From Termitomyces sp. T153 (lineage: Eukaryota > Basidiomycota > Agaricomycetes > Agaricales > Lyophyllaceae): a stretch of DNA of 64,000 bases. The notes beneath the pieces were generated by a model that saw only the letters and a program-made list of their open reading frames with translations, did no database searches and had not been told where the DNA came from. Position numbers and translations under genes: made by a program. The number at the start of each line of letters is the position of its first letter. The stretch's first letter is position 1. Shown here one piece after another: positions 48,300-58,590 of this stretch. Location of the stretch: positions 992,001 to 1,056,000 of the forward strand of contig JACKQL020000003.1 of the NCBI GenBank assembly GCA_018296165.2. The letters are read 5' to 3'.

Positions 48300-49199
48300 C
48301 ACTTCAGGAAATGTAGCATGTTTCCTGAGGAAAAGGTGTCAGAAATATGTTTTTCAATTTCTGACACCTTTTTCTGAAGAAACATGCTAAATTTTGTGTC
48401 AGAAAATTTCAGTAAATATATCAAATATTCTCTTAATGTTTCTTTTGTAGAATGATAAATTTTTCCATGTTTTATCTGAAGAAAAAATAATCAAAATATT
48501 TAAAATGTTCTTGATGATTTTCTTGAGAAACATGTGATATGTTTCAGTGTGTGTTTCTCAAAAAACCTTTGTCCTGTTCTTAGTGTTGTATCCCAAGAAA
48601 CACTTTGTATTCTTCTGAAGAAACATGTATCCGCATAACTTATGATATTTCTTGAGAAACACACAATAAAAAGATGTTATAATATTCTACAGAAACAATC
48701 TATAGAAACATGTGTTGTGTTGCTCAGTACTATGTATTAAGTGTCTTGATGAGTGAATCAATGGTTGTGTGCTGAGCAATGCAACATGTGTTTCTATAGA
48801 TTGTTTCTGTAGAATATTATAACATTTTTTTATTGTGTGTTTCTCAAGAAGTATTATAAGTTATGCCAACACATGTTTCTTGAGAAGAATACAGAGTGTT
48901 TCTCGAGATATAACACTAAGAACAGGACAAAGGTTTTTTGAGAAACACATGCTAAAACATATCATGTGTTTCTTAAGAAACTCATCAAGAACATTTGAAA
49001 TATTTTGATTATTTTTTCTCCAGATAAAACATGGAAAAATATATCATTCTACAAAAGAAACATTAAAAGAATATTTGATATATTTACTGAAATTTTCTGA
49101 CACAAAATATAGTATGTTTCTTCAGAAAAAGGTGTCAGAAATTGAAAAACATATTTCTAACACCTTTTTCTCAGGAAACATGCTACATTTCCTGAAGTG
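48300..49199. mobile_element. 900-bp foldback (full-length inverted repeat) element, CACTA-type ends
   Basis: Starts CACTTCAGGAAATGTAGCAT and ends with its inverse, ATGCTACATTTCCTGAAGTG, flanked by 3-bp TAT at 48297-48299 and 49200-49202. The two arms are near-perfect inverted copies over about 425 bp each; the loop is only about 40 bp (near 48731-48770). No coding capacity and very low GC. CAC ends with a 3-bp target duplication are typical of CACTA-group DNA transposons, so this is probably a non-autonomous member. Removing it with one TAT joins the Copia RNase H frame across AQECI/SLRALLKGI. Confidence 0.85.
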
Positions 49200-49532
49200 T
49201 ATATCGCTGCGGGCCTTACTCAAGGGGATCGACCACGATATCACGGATAAACCCACTCCCATCCTGTGCGATAACAACGCCGCTATAAAACTCTCCGAAG
49301 ATCCCACCCTACACTCACGAGTGAAACACGTCGACATCAAATATCACTTCCTACGCGAACGAGCCCAGTCGAACGAGATCTGCATCCGATACATCAAGAC
49401 CAAATAAATACAACGTCGCCGACCTCTTCACTCAAGCCTTGCCAGCCTCGCAGTTCAAGCGTCTTCGCGACCTACTTGGGCTACGACAATCCCACGACTC
49501 ATGCGAGGAGGAGACAACGTGAGGTTTCCGTT

Positions 49533-49541
49533 GAGGAGGAG
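49533..49541 (+). other. Polypurine tract of the Copia element
   Basis: GAGGAGGAG immediately before the 3' LTR. Confidence 0.65.
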
Positions 49542-49903
49542 TGTTGGCACCCTGGCCAGGCCACCGTCACCTCACATCGAACAAGACAATGAGCGCGCCC
49601 CTGTGGCACAATGGGCGCACATATTTACACTGGCCGAGCCACATCACAAAGGTACCATCGTTATAAAGAATATATATACACGACATATACGATATAACAC
49701 CCTCAGTCACTTATATCAGACTGAGGGTGAGTACTCGCACTACTGCTTATACGGACGTTATCTGACCTTGCCATACATAGTTCAATATACTTACGTCCAT
49801 CTCACAGGTACGACAGGCTTGGTATCAGTCACTTATATCAGACTGAGGTTCAATATACTTACGTCTATCTCACAGTGTGATTACCCCCGCTAGAGTTCTA
49901 ACA
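49542..49903 (+). repeat. 3' LTR of the Copia element
   Basis: 362 bp, same length as the 5' LTR, with 16 CG dinucleotides. At 15 of these the 5' LTR has TG or CA. Confidence 0.93.
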
Positions 49904-51480
49904 GAAAGAACTTTTCTTTGGATAGTATGGGCCTCCTTTCGAACAAACCGAAACGAATTTATGTTGTTTGCCCACTAGACTGCTTTCGCGAATTAGAACT
50001 GAGTGTAATACCCCAACTTGAAGAGGGGGCCCCCGGCCAATGAAGAAAAGATAAAGACCCTGTACGCTCCAGGTGTTGTCCACTACTCCGAGACTTGGCG
50101 TTATTCATGCGTCATGTACGATCGGAATGTTACCGATTGACAACATCGATGGGAGTCAAACATGGACCGAGATCACGTTCAGAGTGGACAATATTTGGTT
50201 TTTTTAAGACTGTACTTTTGAATGCACAGCCATATTCATATACAGTCAGGTGTAGAAAGTATGTCTGAAAAAGCGGCTACAGGGATACCGAACACGAGCA
50301 GACAAAAAACCAACTTGACAACGTATACAGGTAACGACGATCCATACTTATACCCCAGCAGATTTGACCTAGATCGAAAGTGTAGGATAGAACGACAGTG
50401 ACATCATAATGAGAATACGTTTGAACAAAATATCACAAAAGGTAGGTACTCCTGACACTGAGTCGATTATAATCGCCACACCAGTTTACCGGATTTGTTT
50501 TGCTTGCAATTTGACAATTGTCATCATTGACCTTTCTCGATGTACTTGAGAGCCAATTTCCGCACCCTAGAAGGTGATGATATCAGTACACAAATAATGA
50601 TATGAACTTTCATCGTAAACCTACAGCATTCGAGCAGCTGGATGGACTAGAGGAGACTGAAATTCTCAGGCAGTTGCCTCCAGGATAACCGTGCTGGGCG
50701 ATAATCAGAATTCATGTCATCCTGGAGAGATATAGCGCACGCAGTCATGAAGATTAACGGCTCCTTGTACGCTTGTAGACAGGAGGAGGAAAGTGATAAG
50801 AGTTGCAAATTTAAGGGAACTTTGCATTTTGGGAGCCCGAATCTTTGGAAGATACTGGGCCAGCATGTTATATAGTCTCATATGCGTTTCAAGTCAAGCT
50901 ACGTTAAGAATCCACTCGAACACCGGTATGAATGACAGGGCTGCGGTGCCACCAGAAGGAAATAGCAAGTCAATGTCACGCTGTTTGCTGTGGTGAGATC
51001 ACAAGCCTTGATATCCGTTGTCAGTAGATAGTTAGAAGAGCACCATATTAGAAGTGGAAAGACCATGTAACCCTCAATCGATATGAATGCCTGGAGATGC
51101 GCTTAGGTCGCGCTTGTCTTTGGCTTGGTCTGGTCAGTGCATATCCGAATCTAGTCGGACTCCAGAAGTTGGTCATAGGTCCATGTCAAAGCTCTGAATG
51201 CGTCAAGACATCGTTATTACTGAAGTCGAAGGGTGACTTTCGAAAAAAGTTCCATTGCGGCAGCTGCCGCCAGAGCGCGCTGAGAGCGCTGAGAGCCGAC
51301 CCAAAAGAATCTCAGGCAACAACGGTGATCTTAAGAGTTTGCCGACGTTCCAGGAACCAATAGTGATCGAGGTTATCCCGCTCGCGTGCCGACGATCACT
51401 GGCACGTGACACTCAGGCATTCTCCGTCCGCAGAATCAAGACAACGCAGCTTTTCTTTCTCTCTCCTCTATTCTTCTATC
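49904..51480. other. Region without a confident gene
   Basis: Normal CG content. The only exon-like trace is on the minus strand at about 50530-50660: acceptor TTCTAG followed by codons for VRKLALKYIEKGQ and a stop. It is too short to name. The promoter of the ArfGAP gene lies at the right end. Confidence 0.35.
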
Positions 51481-53246
51481 ATGGCTGGGCTAAACAAAAT
51501 CACAATCGAAAGGAACCAGAAAACATTACTAGAGCTTGTCTCCCAGCCTGGTAATGGCAAGTATCCACTTAATAATACTTGTTACCGACGTCATTTCTAA
51601 GTTTCCATTCGGTTTCCATACCAGACGTCTGCGCAGATTGCAAAGCGCGCCATCCAAGATGGGGGTCGTATAACCTCGGGATCTTTCTTTGGCATGTAAA
51701 CTCCTCTTATAATTCAGCACTAGCTAACGGGGCTGTCGTCGTCAGCGTGAATTGTGCCAGTATACATCGAAAGATCGGCACACATATCACGAAGATGTAA
51801 GTGTATCTGATCAATCGCGCTGTCAATACTGACTTCATTTTCAAAGTAAGAGTATCACAATGGATGCATGGACGAAGGAGCAAGTTGAGGTAAATGTATT
51901 TTCCTTTGGGGACAATCGTTTAGCTAAAGTGCCCGTTTTGCAGCCCATGAAGTCAATAGGCAATGTCAAATCTAATGCTATGTACAATCCCAACGAGGCT
52001 CGGAACCCACCACCAGCGAATTTAATGGACGCAGAGAGGGACAGTGAGCTCGAACAATATATTCGGTGTGAGTTGCAATGGATGATTAAGCTTCATGTGT
52101 CATTCAAACCCGGTGTTAGCGAAATACCAGTTCAAGCGATTCATGGATAGATCGGCGTTGGTCGCCTCGAAACTTGGTCCTTCTAGATCCTCCGCGGCCC
52201 CTCCGAATGAGACACTTTCAAATGGCAACTCTCAAGTCCCATTTAGTTCGGCTGTCTCAAGCCCTTCAGTTTCAGTTCAATCACCCCACACGACGGCACC
52301 ACGTAGATCCACTATTGCAAACAGTGTTCCTCCTCAAGTCGTTTCTCAGCCATCTATCCCCCAATTCCTGCGTCAGCCGCAGGCGCAAAGTCAGCCTCAT
52401 GAAACCTCTAGTACCAATGGCAATGGTGTCTGGGCTGACCTAATATCCCTACAAAGCCCATCAAGTAGCTCCTCCCTCCCGTTGCAATTTCAGGCAGTGT
52501 CTCAGCCAACGCTGGACCCTCAAGTATACCAGACATCGATGGTCACTAGCATCAACTCTTTCCAGCAACATCTAGCATCGAATCCCTATTCCCATCAACC
52601 ATACCCTACTTCAGGACTTCCAGGTCCACCGCTTCCGTCGGGGATGCCGTTTTCTACACCGACCGCCCTCGGCAGTTCTCAGCATCAATCATTATTAACA
52701 CAGCAGCCTCTCATGTCAGCACCAGCTGTGCAAGTGCAAAACAATAGTAATTTCTTCCAACCACAGCCTCAGCAAGCACTAGCCCAAGCTCAAATTCAAG
52801 CAGCGGATCCTGGACAGATGTTCTTCGCTGCAAACAACGGACAAAGCAGCAACCTCATGACTGCCCCTACAACACAAGGGCACTTTCTATCGTCGAGCCC
52901 CGCTCAGTTCCCTTCGCAGAGCCCGGTATCAAATACTCCCCAGCCACACATGTTTTCGACCACACCACAGCCGCAGGTGCTCCAGGCAACCATTCAATCA
53001 CAGGTTCAGCCGCAGATGATGTTCATGACGACACCGAGCCAACAGTTCCAAATGCAGCAGCAGGGTGGATTGGGTGTAGGATCCCTACAGATGACTCCGG
53101 TGGCGACAGGCCAGTTACCTTTCGGTACTGGCCCGCTTCAGCCTCAGGTGACGACTATGCAGCCTTCCGGACAATTCGGCGGGGCTCTCCAGCCGTCGTT
53201 TTCGGTTGGCGGGTCTTCCAGCGGCCAACAATGGGGTCCGATGTAG
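51481..53246 (+). CDS. ArfGAP-domain protein (Age2/SMAP-like)
   Basis: GTPase-activating protein for Arf, acting in vesicle coat cycling at Golgi/endosome membranes. Six exons (51481-51556, 51625-51691, 51746-51796, 51847-51889, 51944-52067, 52120-53246) sum to 1488 nt, 495 aa. The N-terminal zinc finger is CADC-x16-CVNC, followed by IHRKIGTHITKIKSITMDAW and PMKSIGNVKSNAMYNP. After YIRSKYQFKRFMDR comes a long Gln/Ser/Pro-rich disordered tail with VWADLISLQ near residue 230, a motif of this subfamily. Introns 1 and 2 use GC donors (GCAAGT, GCATGT). The frame, the Cys spacing and the PGND motif need them. Intron 2 (54 bp) lacks stops, so retention would yield a protein with a disrupted zinc finger. 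Confidence 0.93.
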
Positions 53247-53662
53247 GCTGGACTTTGTTCCATATTTCTCGATTTTCGTTCTTTTCAGAATTTTCTTCGG
53301 ACTCGCTTAAAGATACTCTATACACGGATTTCTCATGATATAATTAATGTACTTCTGCGATGGATCTTGCATATTTCATCGCAGATAATTGAGATTACAT
53401 GGAATCACTATTTTTCGATGATAAGGTCAAAGGAAGATGGCCAGCGCGAACCACAAGGAAATGAGATGACAAAGAACATGGTGGTGGCCATGGGCCACCG
53501 GCAAAGCGCGTTTTGAGTCCATCAGAAAGGCTCATTGTCAGCGCCTCGGCCAAGGCGGATCGTTAGCAGCGAAATAAATAGACTGGAGAACGCGATGGGA
53601 AAGATCGATCACACACAGCAAGACTGTTCACATCAAGACCTAGGACAACCAACCTGCCGACA
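53247..53662. other. Intergenic region
   Basis: 3' region of the ArfGAP gene and promoter of the next gene; no feature seen. Confidence 0.4.
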
Positions 53663-54484
53663 ATGTTGACCCGAAGCCACGCACGCGCCTTGGCAAGGAG
53701 GGAAGCCGCCGCACGCGCTGCTGGAGTCATGGCGGTATCACCATTCGCCACAGGCAATAGCACCCATATCCGATGGTCCTATCCCAAAGACGAGAACGAT
53801 AAACGCTTGAGGTACCTAGTCAAACGCGCCCGCCGTTACCAAGTCGACCACACCGCCACCTATTCGATGCGCTCGTGCTCTTCCATCTCTAGTGGAGAGT
53901 CCTCTAGCGAAGATCCTCCTGTTATCACCCCAAACAGCTCATTCGACACCCCTGCCTCCTTGCCAGTCACGCCACATCGCAATAACAAGCTCCTCACAAC
54001 GCCACCCCGACTCTCGCCTAAGAAGCTGCAGCGCAGCCCACCGGGCCGCTGGATCACGGAGAACGGCGCGGCGCGCATTATGTTCGTGGAGGAGTCCGAG
54101 GAACAGATGAAGTTCCGCGAGATGCAGGATCGGATCAAGTATCAGTGCATCGAGGAACGCGAGCTGGAGATCTTGCTGAGGGAGCGCGACATTGCGAAGG
54201 GTGAAGAGATTGATTTTGATATGGATGTTGAGACGACGACCTCTGGGACCTGGCGGGATCAGGACGTGTCCGAGGTCAACACCGGAGAGCATGCCCCCGC
54301 CGCCTATATTCGTGGAGACACGGAACCTCTGGAAGAGATCCCATTGATGACTGGGAGTTCCAGCCAAGTTCGACCTCTGGGTCCTAATGGGACCGAGCTG
54401 ATTGACCCCGTCACGTTCATGCCTTATTCAATGGGCTCGCTTCAAACATCACGCATCGAAACTTGGAGACAAGGAGTGCTCTAG
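53663..54484 (+). CDS. Hypothetical protein, 273 aa, intronless
   Basis: One uninterrupted frame from ATG (MLTRSHARALARREAAARAA) to a stop at 54484, CG-rich like its neighbours. Two halves: a basic, serine/proline-rich N-terminus (RSCSSISSGESSSEDPPVIT; TPPRLSPKKLQRSPPGRWI) and an acidic segment with a predicted helix (MKFREMQDRIKYQCIEEREL). The C-terminus reads ELIDPVTFMPYSMGSLQTSR. No signal peptide or membrane span. I recognise no domain. Its codon structure, conserved-looking segments and spacing between two genes argue that it is real. Its SP/TP sites would suit a phosphorylated regulator, which is only a guess. Confidence 0.6.
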   Translation: MLTRSHARALARREAAARAAGVMAVSPFATGNSTHIRWSYPKDENDKRLRYLVKRARRYQVDHTATYSMRSCSSISSGESSSEDPPVITPNSSFDTPASLPVTPHRNNKLLTTPPRLSPKKLQRSPPGRWITENGAARIMFVEESEEQMKFREMQDRIKYQCIEERELEILLRERDIAKGEEIDFDMDVETTTSGTWRDQDVSEVNTGEHAPAAYIRGDTEPLEEIPLMTGSSSQVRPLGPNGTELIDPVTFMPYSMGSLQTSRIETWRQGVL

Positions 54485-54923
54485 AAGACATCCGGATATT
54501 CATCAAAGAACTGCCAGTAGACCTCAGTAGACTGATACGCACCATTGACGACCTTGACACTGACCATCTATGACTACATCATCCATGCTTATGTCCTATG
54601 ATATGCTTCTACCTCGGCCGAGAAAAACATATGCCTTCCCTCGCCTTCATCTTTACCCCATTATTGTATCTGCTTAGATAAAGTCAGCTTATTCAATCTG
54701 TATTACTTACTTGTAGTCTTGCTGTACACTTCACCTAGTAACTTTGCGTAACTCGACACGGTTGTCAGACAAAATGTGAACACGACCACATGATCTGATT
54801 GATCAGAAAACACGCGCTTTCTAGCAAGCTTCCCCAGAGTGTCATGACAACGCTGATCAAGGGTAAAAGCTTGAACTACACTTATGATCTCAAAGCCACA
54901 TCTCACATTTACACAATTCGACC

Positions 54924-56746
54924 ATGACAGGTAAGCAAACCACTCAAACTTCTGACCGACCTGAAGGTGATTGATTTCAAACAATACAGCGATGAGAGGC
55001 TTCTGCCTCCTCGTTTCCCTTTTTGCTAGCCTATCTGAAGCGCTGGCCGGTACGTTCGTCCTTATCAACCCCTATGATATGCAAATCAATTCGGCCGTAG
55101 ATTCCACTCTTTTTAACCTGCATGTCGATGAGACTAACGTTTTTGTCTCCAAACCCCGTTTGTCTTGGAATCTGACGTCGCAAGATACCCAAACCTCATA
55201 CCGAATCCAAGTTTCCACCTCTCGCGATAAACGCAATACCATCTGGGACAGCGGCATCGTTCCTTCTTCTTCTTCCCTAGTTGAATATGCAGGCCCATCT
55301 CTTTCTCCGGGGACTCATTACTTTTGGACGGTAGACGTTGGAACCTCGGCTGGTTCGAGTGCTGTCGCGTCATCGGATTTCACGATAAATTACCCTCGCT
55401 TCCACGACTCATCGAATGAACTCAGCAGCCGGCAAGTAACCGACCTTGGAACACTCGCAACATCCTTCAGGACCGGTACTTGGATATGGACAGCTGACGG
55501 CGCTCCGCCACTGCTCTTAGCGCCACCAGGCGAGCGATTCTTCCGCAGGACATATGTCCCTCCGGCTGGAAAAACCGCGATGTTAGCCGAAGTTATCATT
55601 ACTGCCGACAACAAATTCTCCCTGTTTGTCAATGACGCATTGGTTGGAAATTCACCAGCAGATGCTGACTCATGGGAGAAGGCTCAAGGTTATAGACTGG
55701 CTCTCAGTCCAGGCCCGGTTGTGTTTGCGGTCTCAGCTACAAATGCACCTACTGCCACTGGAGCCGCCAATGCTGCCGGTCTTCTTGTGGCTGTCCGTAT
55801 CACCCATTCAGACGCCACTCAAGTTTTGTTCACTACTGATAAAACTTGGCGCTCGAACACATTGGTTGTGCCATCGTTCCAATCTCCTACCCTTGATGAT
55901 TCGCAGTGGGCCCCTGCCACAGAGCTTGACAAATTTGGTAAAGGGCCCTGGGGTGTCTTGGTGACGTTGCCTACTCTGCTTAGTCCAGTGTCTCTACCCC
56001 CCGTCTCCACTTCGTCTGCGCTTCTCAGTATTAGCTCTACCCTTCCCATTTCAACCAGTACGACATCTTCCCTTCCATTGGTCACCAGTAGTGGCACAAC
56101 TTCGTCCTCGAGCACCCCATCCTCCGCCTCCATCCCCTCTTCTCTCGTTATGGTGACATCAACATTGCCAAACGAGGCGACTACAGCTCCTGCCGCCTCC
56201 ACCTCCACTTCCACCTCCAACCCGGGCACAAACCCCGCTATCATCGGCGGAGCGCTCGGTGGTGTGCTTGGAGCTTTCGCTATCCTAGGTATCGGTCTTC
56301 TCTGCTGGCGTAGACACAAGCGTGCAGAAGACAAACTAGGCGCAGCCGATTTCGACACTTGGGTCCCTGCGGCGCACGCTAACCCACCATCAATGTCCCA
56401 GGCTGCCCCACCATCGACGCTCCGCCAGCCGCAATACCCCAACACCAATGACCAATACACGCAGCAGGCACCTTATCGGTATCCTCCTCCGTCAGTGTCC
56501 ATGGCGGGGGCCACGGGTACAGATGGCTATACAGACCAGTATGAGAATAGCTATGGCGCTAGCGCCGGATACGGTACCCGTGGATATGGCCAAAGTGTTG
56601 GCCAGGAATTCGGCAGTAGTGCACAGCTCGTGCCACCGCAGAATACTGGGTCAAACGTTCCGCAATCACTGACGCCTGGAAACTCGCAGAGGTATTATTC
56701 ACAAATGGGAGCGGGTCATAATCCGAATCCGAATTCTTATCATTGA
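54924..56746 (+). CDS. Single-pass membrane protein with rhamnosidase-like ectodomain
   Basis: A 7-nt first exon ATGACAG joins across a 59-bp intron (GTAAGC...ACAATACAG) to a second in-frame ATG at 54992; either ATG may be used. About 588 aa. Signal peptide MRGFCLLVSLFASLSEALAG. Residues ~20-140 resemble the Ig-like N-terminal domain of bacterial alpha-L-rhamnosidases (PRLSWNL, SYRIQVSTS, IWDSGIV, GTHYFWTVDV). Residues ~155-330 resemble their carbohydrate-binding jelly-roll (WIWTADGAPPLLLAPPGERF, FRRTYVPPAGK, ADNKFSLFVND). A Ser/Thr-rich stalk follows, then one membrane span (AIIGGALGGVLGAFAILGIG), a basic stop (RRHKR) and a Pro/Tyr/Gln-rich cytoplasmic tail. The catalytic rhamnosidase barrel is absent. 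The layout suits a cell-surface sensor or lectin-like anchor rather than an enzyme; that role is inference. Confidence 0.8.
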
Positions 56747-58590
56747 TTTGTTGATGTCTTTATCGGTTCGTTAGTCCAGTCGTAGGTAGGACTTTGCACT
56801 TTTCGATTTTTGGATACCTTGTTGCGGGATTTTCTTTTTTTGAAGGGCTGGGGTCTCACACTGAAAATAAGAGTATTGGGCTAGCAGTACGTATCTTTCG
56901 GTGATGCTGAATTAGGATCATGCCAATATTAGTGCTTGGCTACCGTGTAATTGCAATTATTGTATTCCTAACACTGCTCATCATGGCGAAAGATAAATCT
57001 ACGTTTACGTACTTCCTGATAGAGATGTACGTAAGTGATGGGTCCGCGTTACTGGTACGAGGCTCCATCGCTTTGCTGCGACTCATGCCTTGCGAAACAC
57101 ACTCAAACACACGGGCACCCACACGTTTTTGATTAGCATACTTACTAGTATGTTCAGTTCAGGGTAACGAGTGCGCTATGCGGGTATCCACGCGTAAGTT
57201 TGAAAACATCCCATTGTATCCTAGGAAAGAAAGGATTCGCAACGGTTTTGCTGACAGCAGTCGCTCATTGCGTCATATGCTATCAGATACTTACGTCCGG
57301 ACGCGATATATGACCTCATCGATTGAGTGAGAACTCCTTTGGAAGGTACAACAAGCTTTCCTCTGCATTGCAGGCCATCCTTCCTTGTTTGACTCGTGTT
57401 CGCCAATTAACAGTGGAACTGATCACTCGGGCCAGGACTCCAAAAACATAAAGGTTCACATAGCATCCTTATTCCAGGTTGTCTGTCTATCTCGATATTT
57501 GGACAAGCTTATTATGTTCTCAAGCGGGAGCTTTCCTACCCTTGAGACATTGCACATACAGTACCTTCATGTCAAAGATGCACCTCAGATTGGACGGTTC
57601 ATGTTCTTGCCATGTACAAACCGGTTTGAGTGTTTGCGGGCTCTATGCCAAATAATCGGCACCGTAGTTTTCGACAAAAGTTTCCTGGACCAAGTCGGTT
57701 CTCTCATATGTGCCACTCGACCTACTCTCACGCTTTTACATAACCATGGAGGAAAGATTTGAAGGTTTGTGAACGATGTGTTTCTCGAGAAGGTTGAAAT
57801 CCACCTCAATGTCTTCAGATCTTGACCAGAGGCCATTGCCCGTCTCTCTCAGCCAGAATGTTAATTCGAAGCTATTGCACTTTAGAACGCAGCTTCATGC
57901 AGGAAATATGTGGTGGCTCAACTCCAGTTCAACGATACGTGGTGTTGGCGTGGTAGTGTTGTCAACTTTCGAGCACTGAAACCATTATCGCTCAATCAAA
58001 GTGCGTCTAATTTATCAGTTGTCTTGGAGTGTGTCGGAGAGGAAGGCTGCGCGCTCTCAAAGACACTACTGCACTCAATGTCGGAGTTGTTGAAAAGCGC
58101 GCGCGTTTATCGGTGATCTGCTTCGAAGGTAATAAGCATTGAGGCCTGGTAACATAGACATTGTGAACAAAGTACTCAAGGCTCGATTCCATGTTTACCA
58201 CAAAATGTTCACTGCGATCCCAACATGGGTATGCAACCACAATTGTATCCTGAATGCACAGCAGCACAAGCCTTGTTCAGTGGCATGGACCTTGCCGTCC
58301 CCCTGCCAACACATATAACAACAATAGCCTTATTTGGGACTACGTCATATCAACAACCATGTCCACCCAAACGTCGAGCGGGATAAGGGCATGAAAACGT
58401 ATAGAAACGGTATGCGCGCGTAGGTGGAGGTACAAGTTTGGAAGCATGTGACCGTGATCGTTCATTCAATCGAGGGCACCAGTGTGGCCCTCCATCTTTG
58501 CCACGGTTGGAATTCATACACGTGACACTATATTAGAGACGCGACCGATTCTTTCTTTCTTTCTTTCTTTAAACTACGACCTCCTTGAAG
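56747..58590. other. Long intergenic stretch with a possible gene relic
   Basis: No confident gene in 1.8 kb. A plus-strand frame at 57385-57762 (FPTLETLHIQYLHVKDAPQI) looks faintly like a leucine-rich F-box protein of the kind abundant in mushrooms, but it has no proper start or partner exons. A TTCT tetranucleotide run at about 58550-58571 forms a pyrimidine tract just before the next start codon. Confidence 0.35.

Larger units (their letters stand above)
44118..49426 (+). pseudogene. Copia pol: protease, integrase, reverse transcriptase, RNase H
   Basis: Interrupted by the SINE-like and foldback insertions. Protease: FFLDSSTTVHISPCMS (DSS at the active site). Integrase: LDTWHWHLGHTNYQVVATMA (zinc-binding), CDLCIFRKQTKSPAPKV, KLGIVWIDLMGPM and PFQLWYN. 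Reverse transcriptase: HWEEAYKEELKLLKDMGVWE, VFKGYEQIYGQDYPKT, TQIDVKMAFLYRLLPEDEVQ, QRGLYGMKQAG, and VHVNNFLS where both Asp of the usual VDD are Asn. RNase H: TDSDWANCLDTR, VSWAARKQITIATSSCKAEY, AQECI split by the foldback, LCDNNAAIKLSEDPTLHSR and HVDIKYHFLRERA. Many stops and frameshifts are present, so no activity is expected. Confidence 0.85.
42355..49903 (+). mobile_element. Copia LTR retrotransposon with two nested insertions
   Basis: Single LTR element on the plus strand with 362-bp LTRs at both ends (TGTTGGCACC...GTTCTAACA) and a 5-bp target duplication GAAAG at 42350-42354 and 49904-49908. It carries gag, protease, integrase, reverse transcriptase and RNase H in Copia order. Polypurine GAGGAGGAG stands directly before the 3' LTR. 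It is interrupted by a SINE-like insertion (44552-45479) and a foldback element (48300-49199), and is inactivated by many stops. The left part is almost free of CG while the part from 47458 to the end is CG-rich. Confidence 0.93.

Noticed and set aside
50530..50660. Minus-strand exon-like trace coding VRKLALKYIEKGQ and a stop
   Set aside because: One short terminal exon with a plausible acceptor, but I found no upstream coding exons.
54703..55068. Minus-strand frame over the start of the membrane-protein gene
   Set aside because: Antisense to its signal peptide and first domain; no motif.
57385..57762. Possible leucine-rich/F-box-like gene
   Set aside because: Similarity is vague, the frame has no proper start and the continuation is broken. 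Reported only within the spacer.
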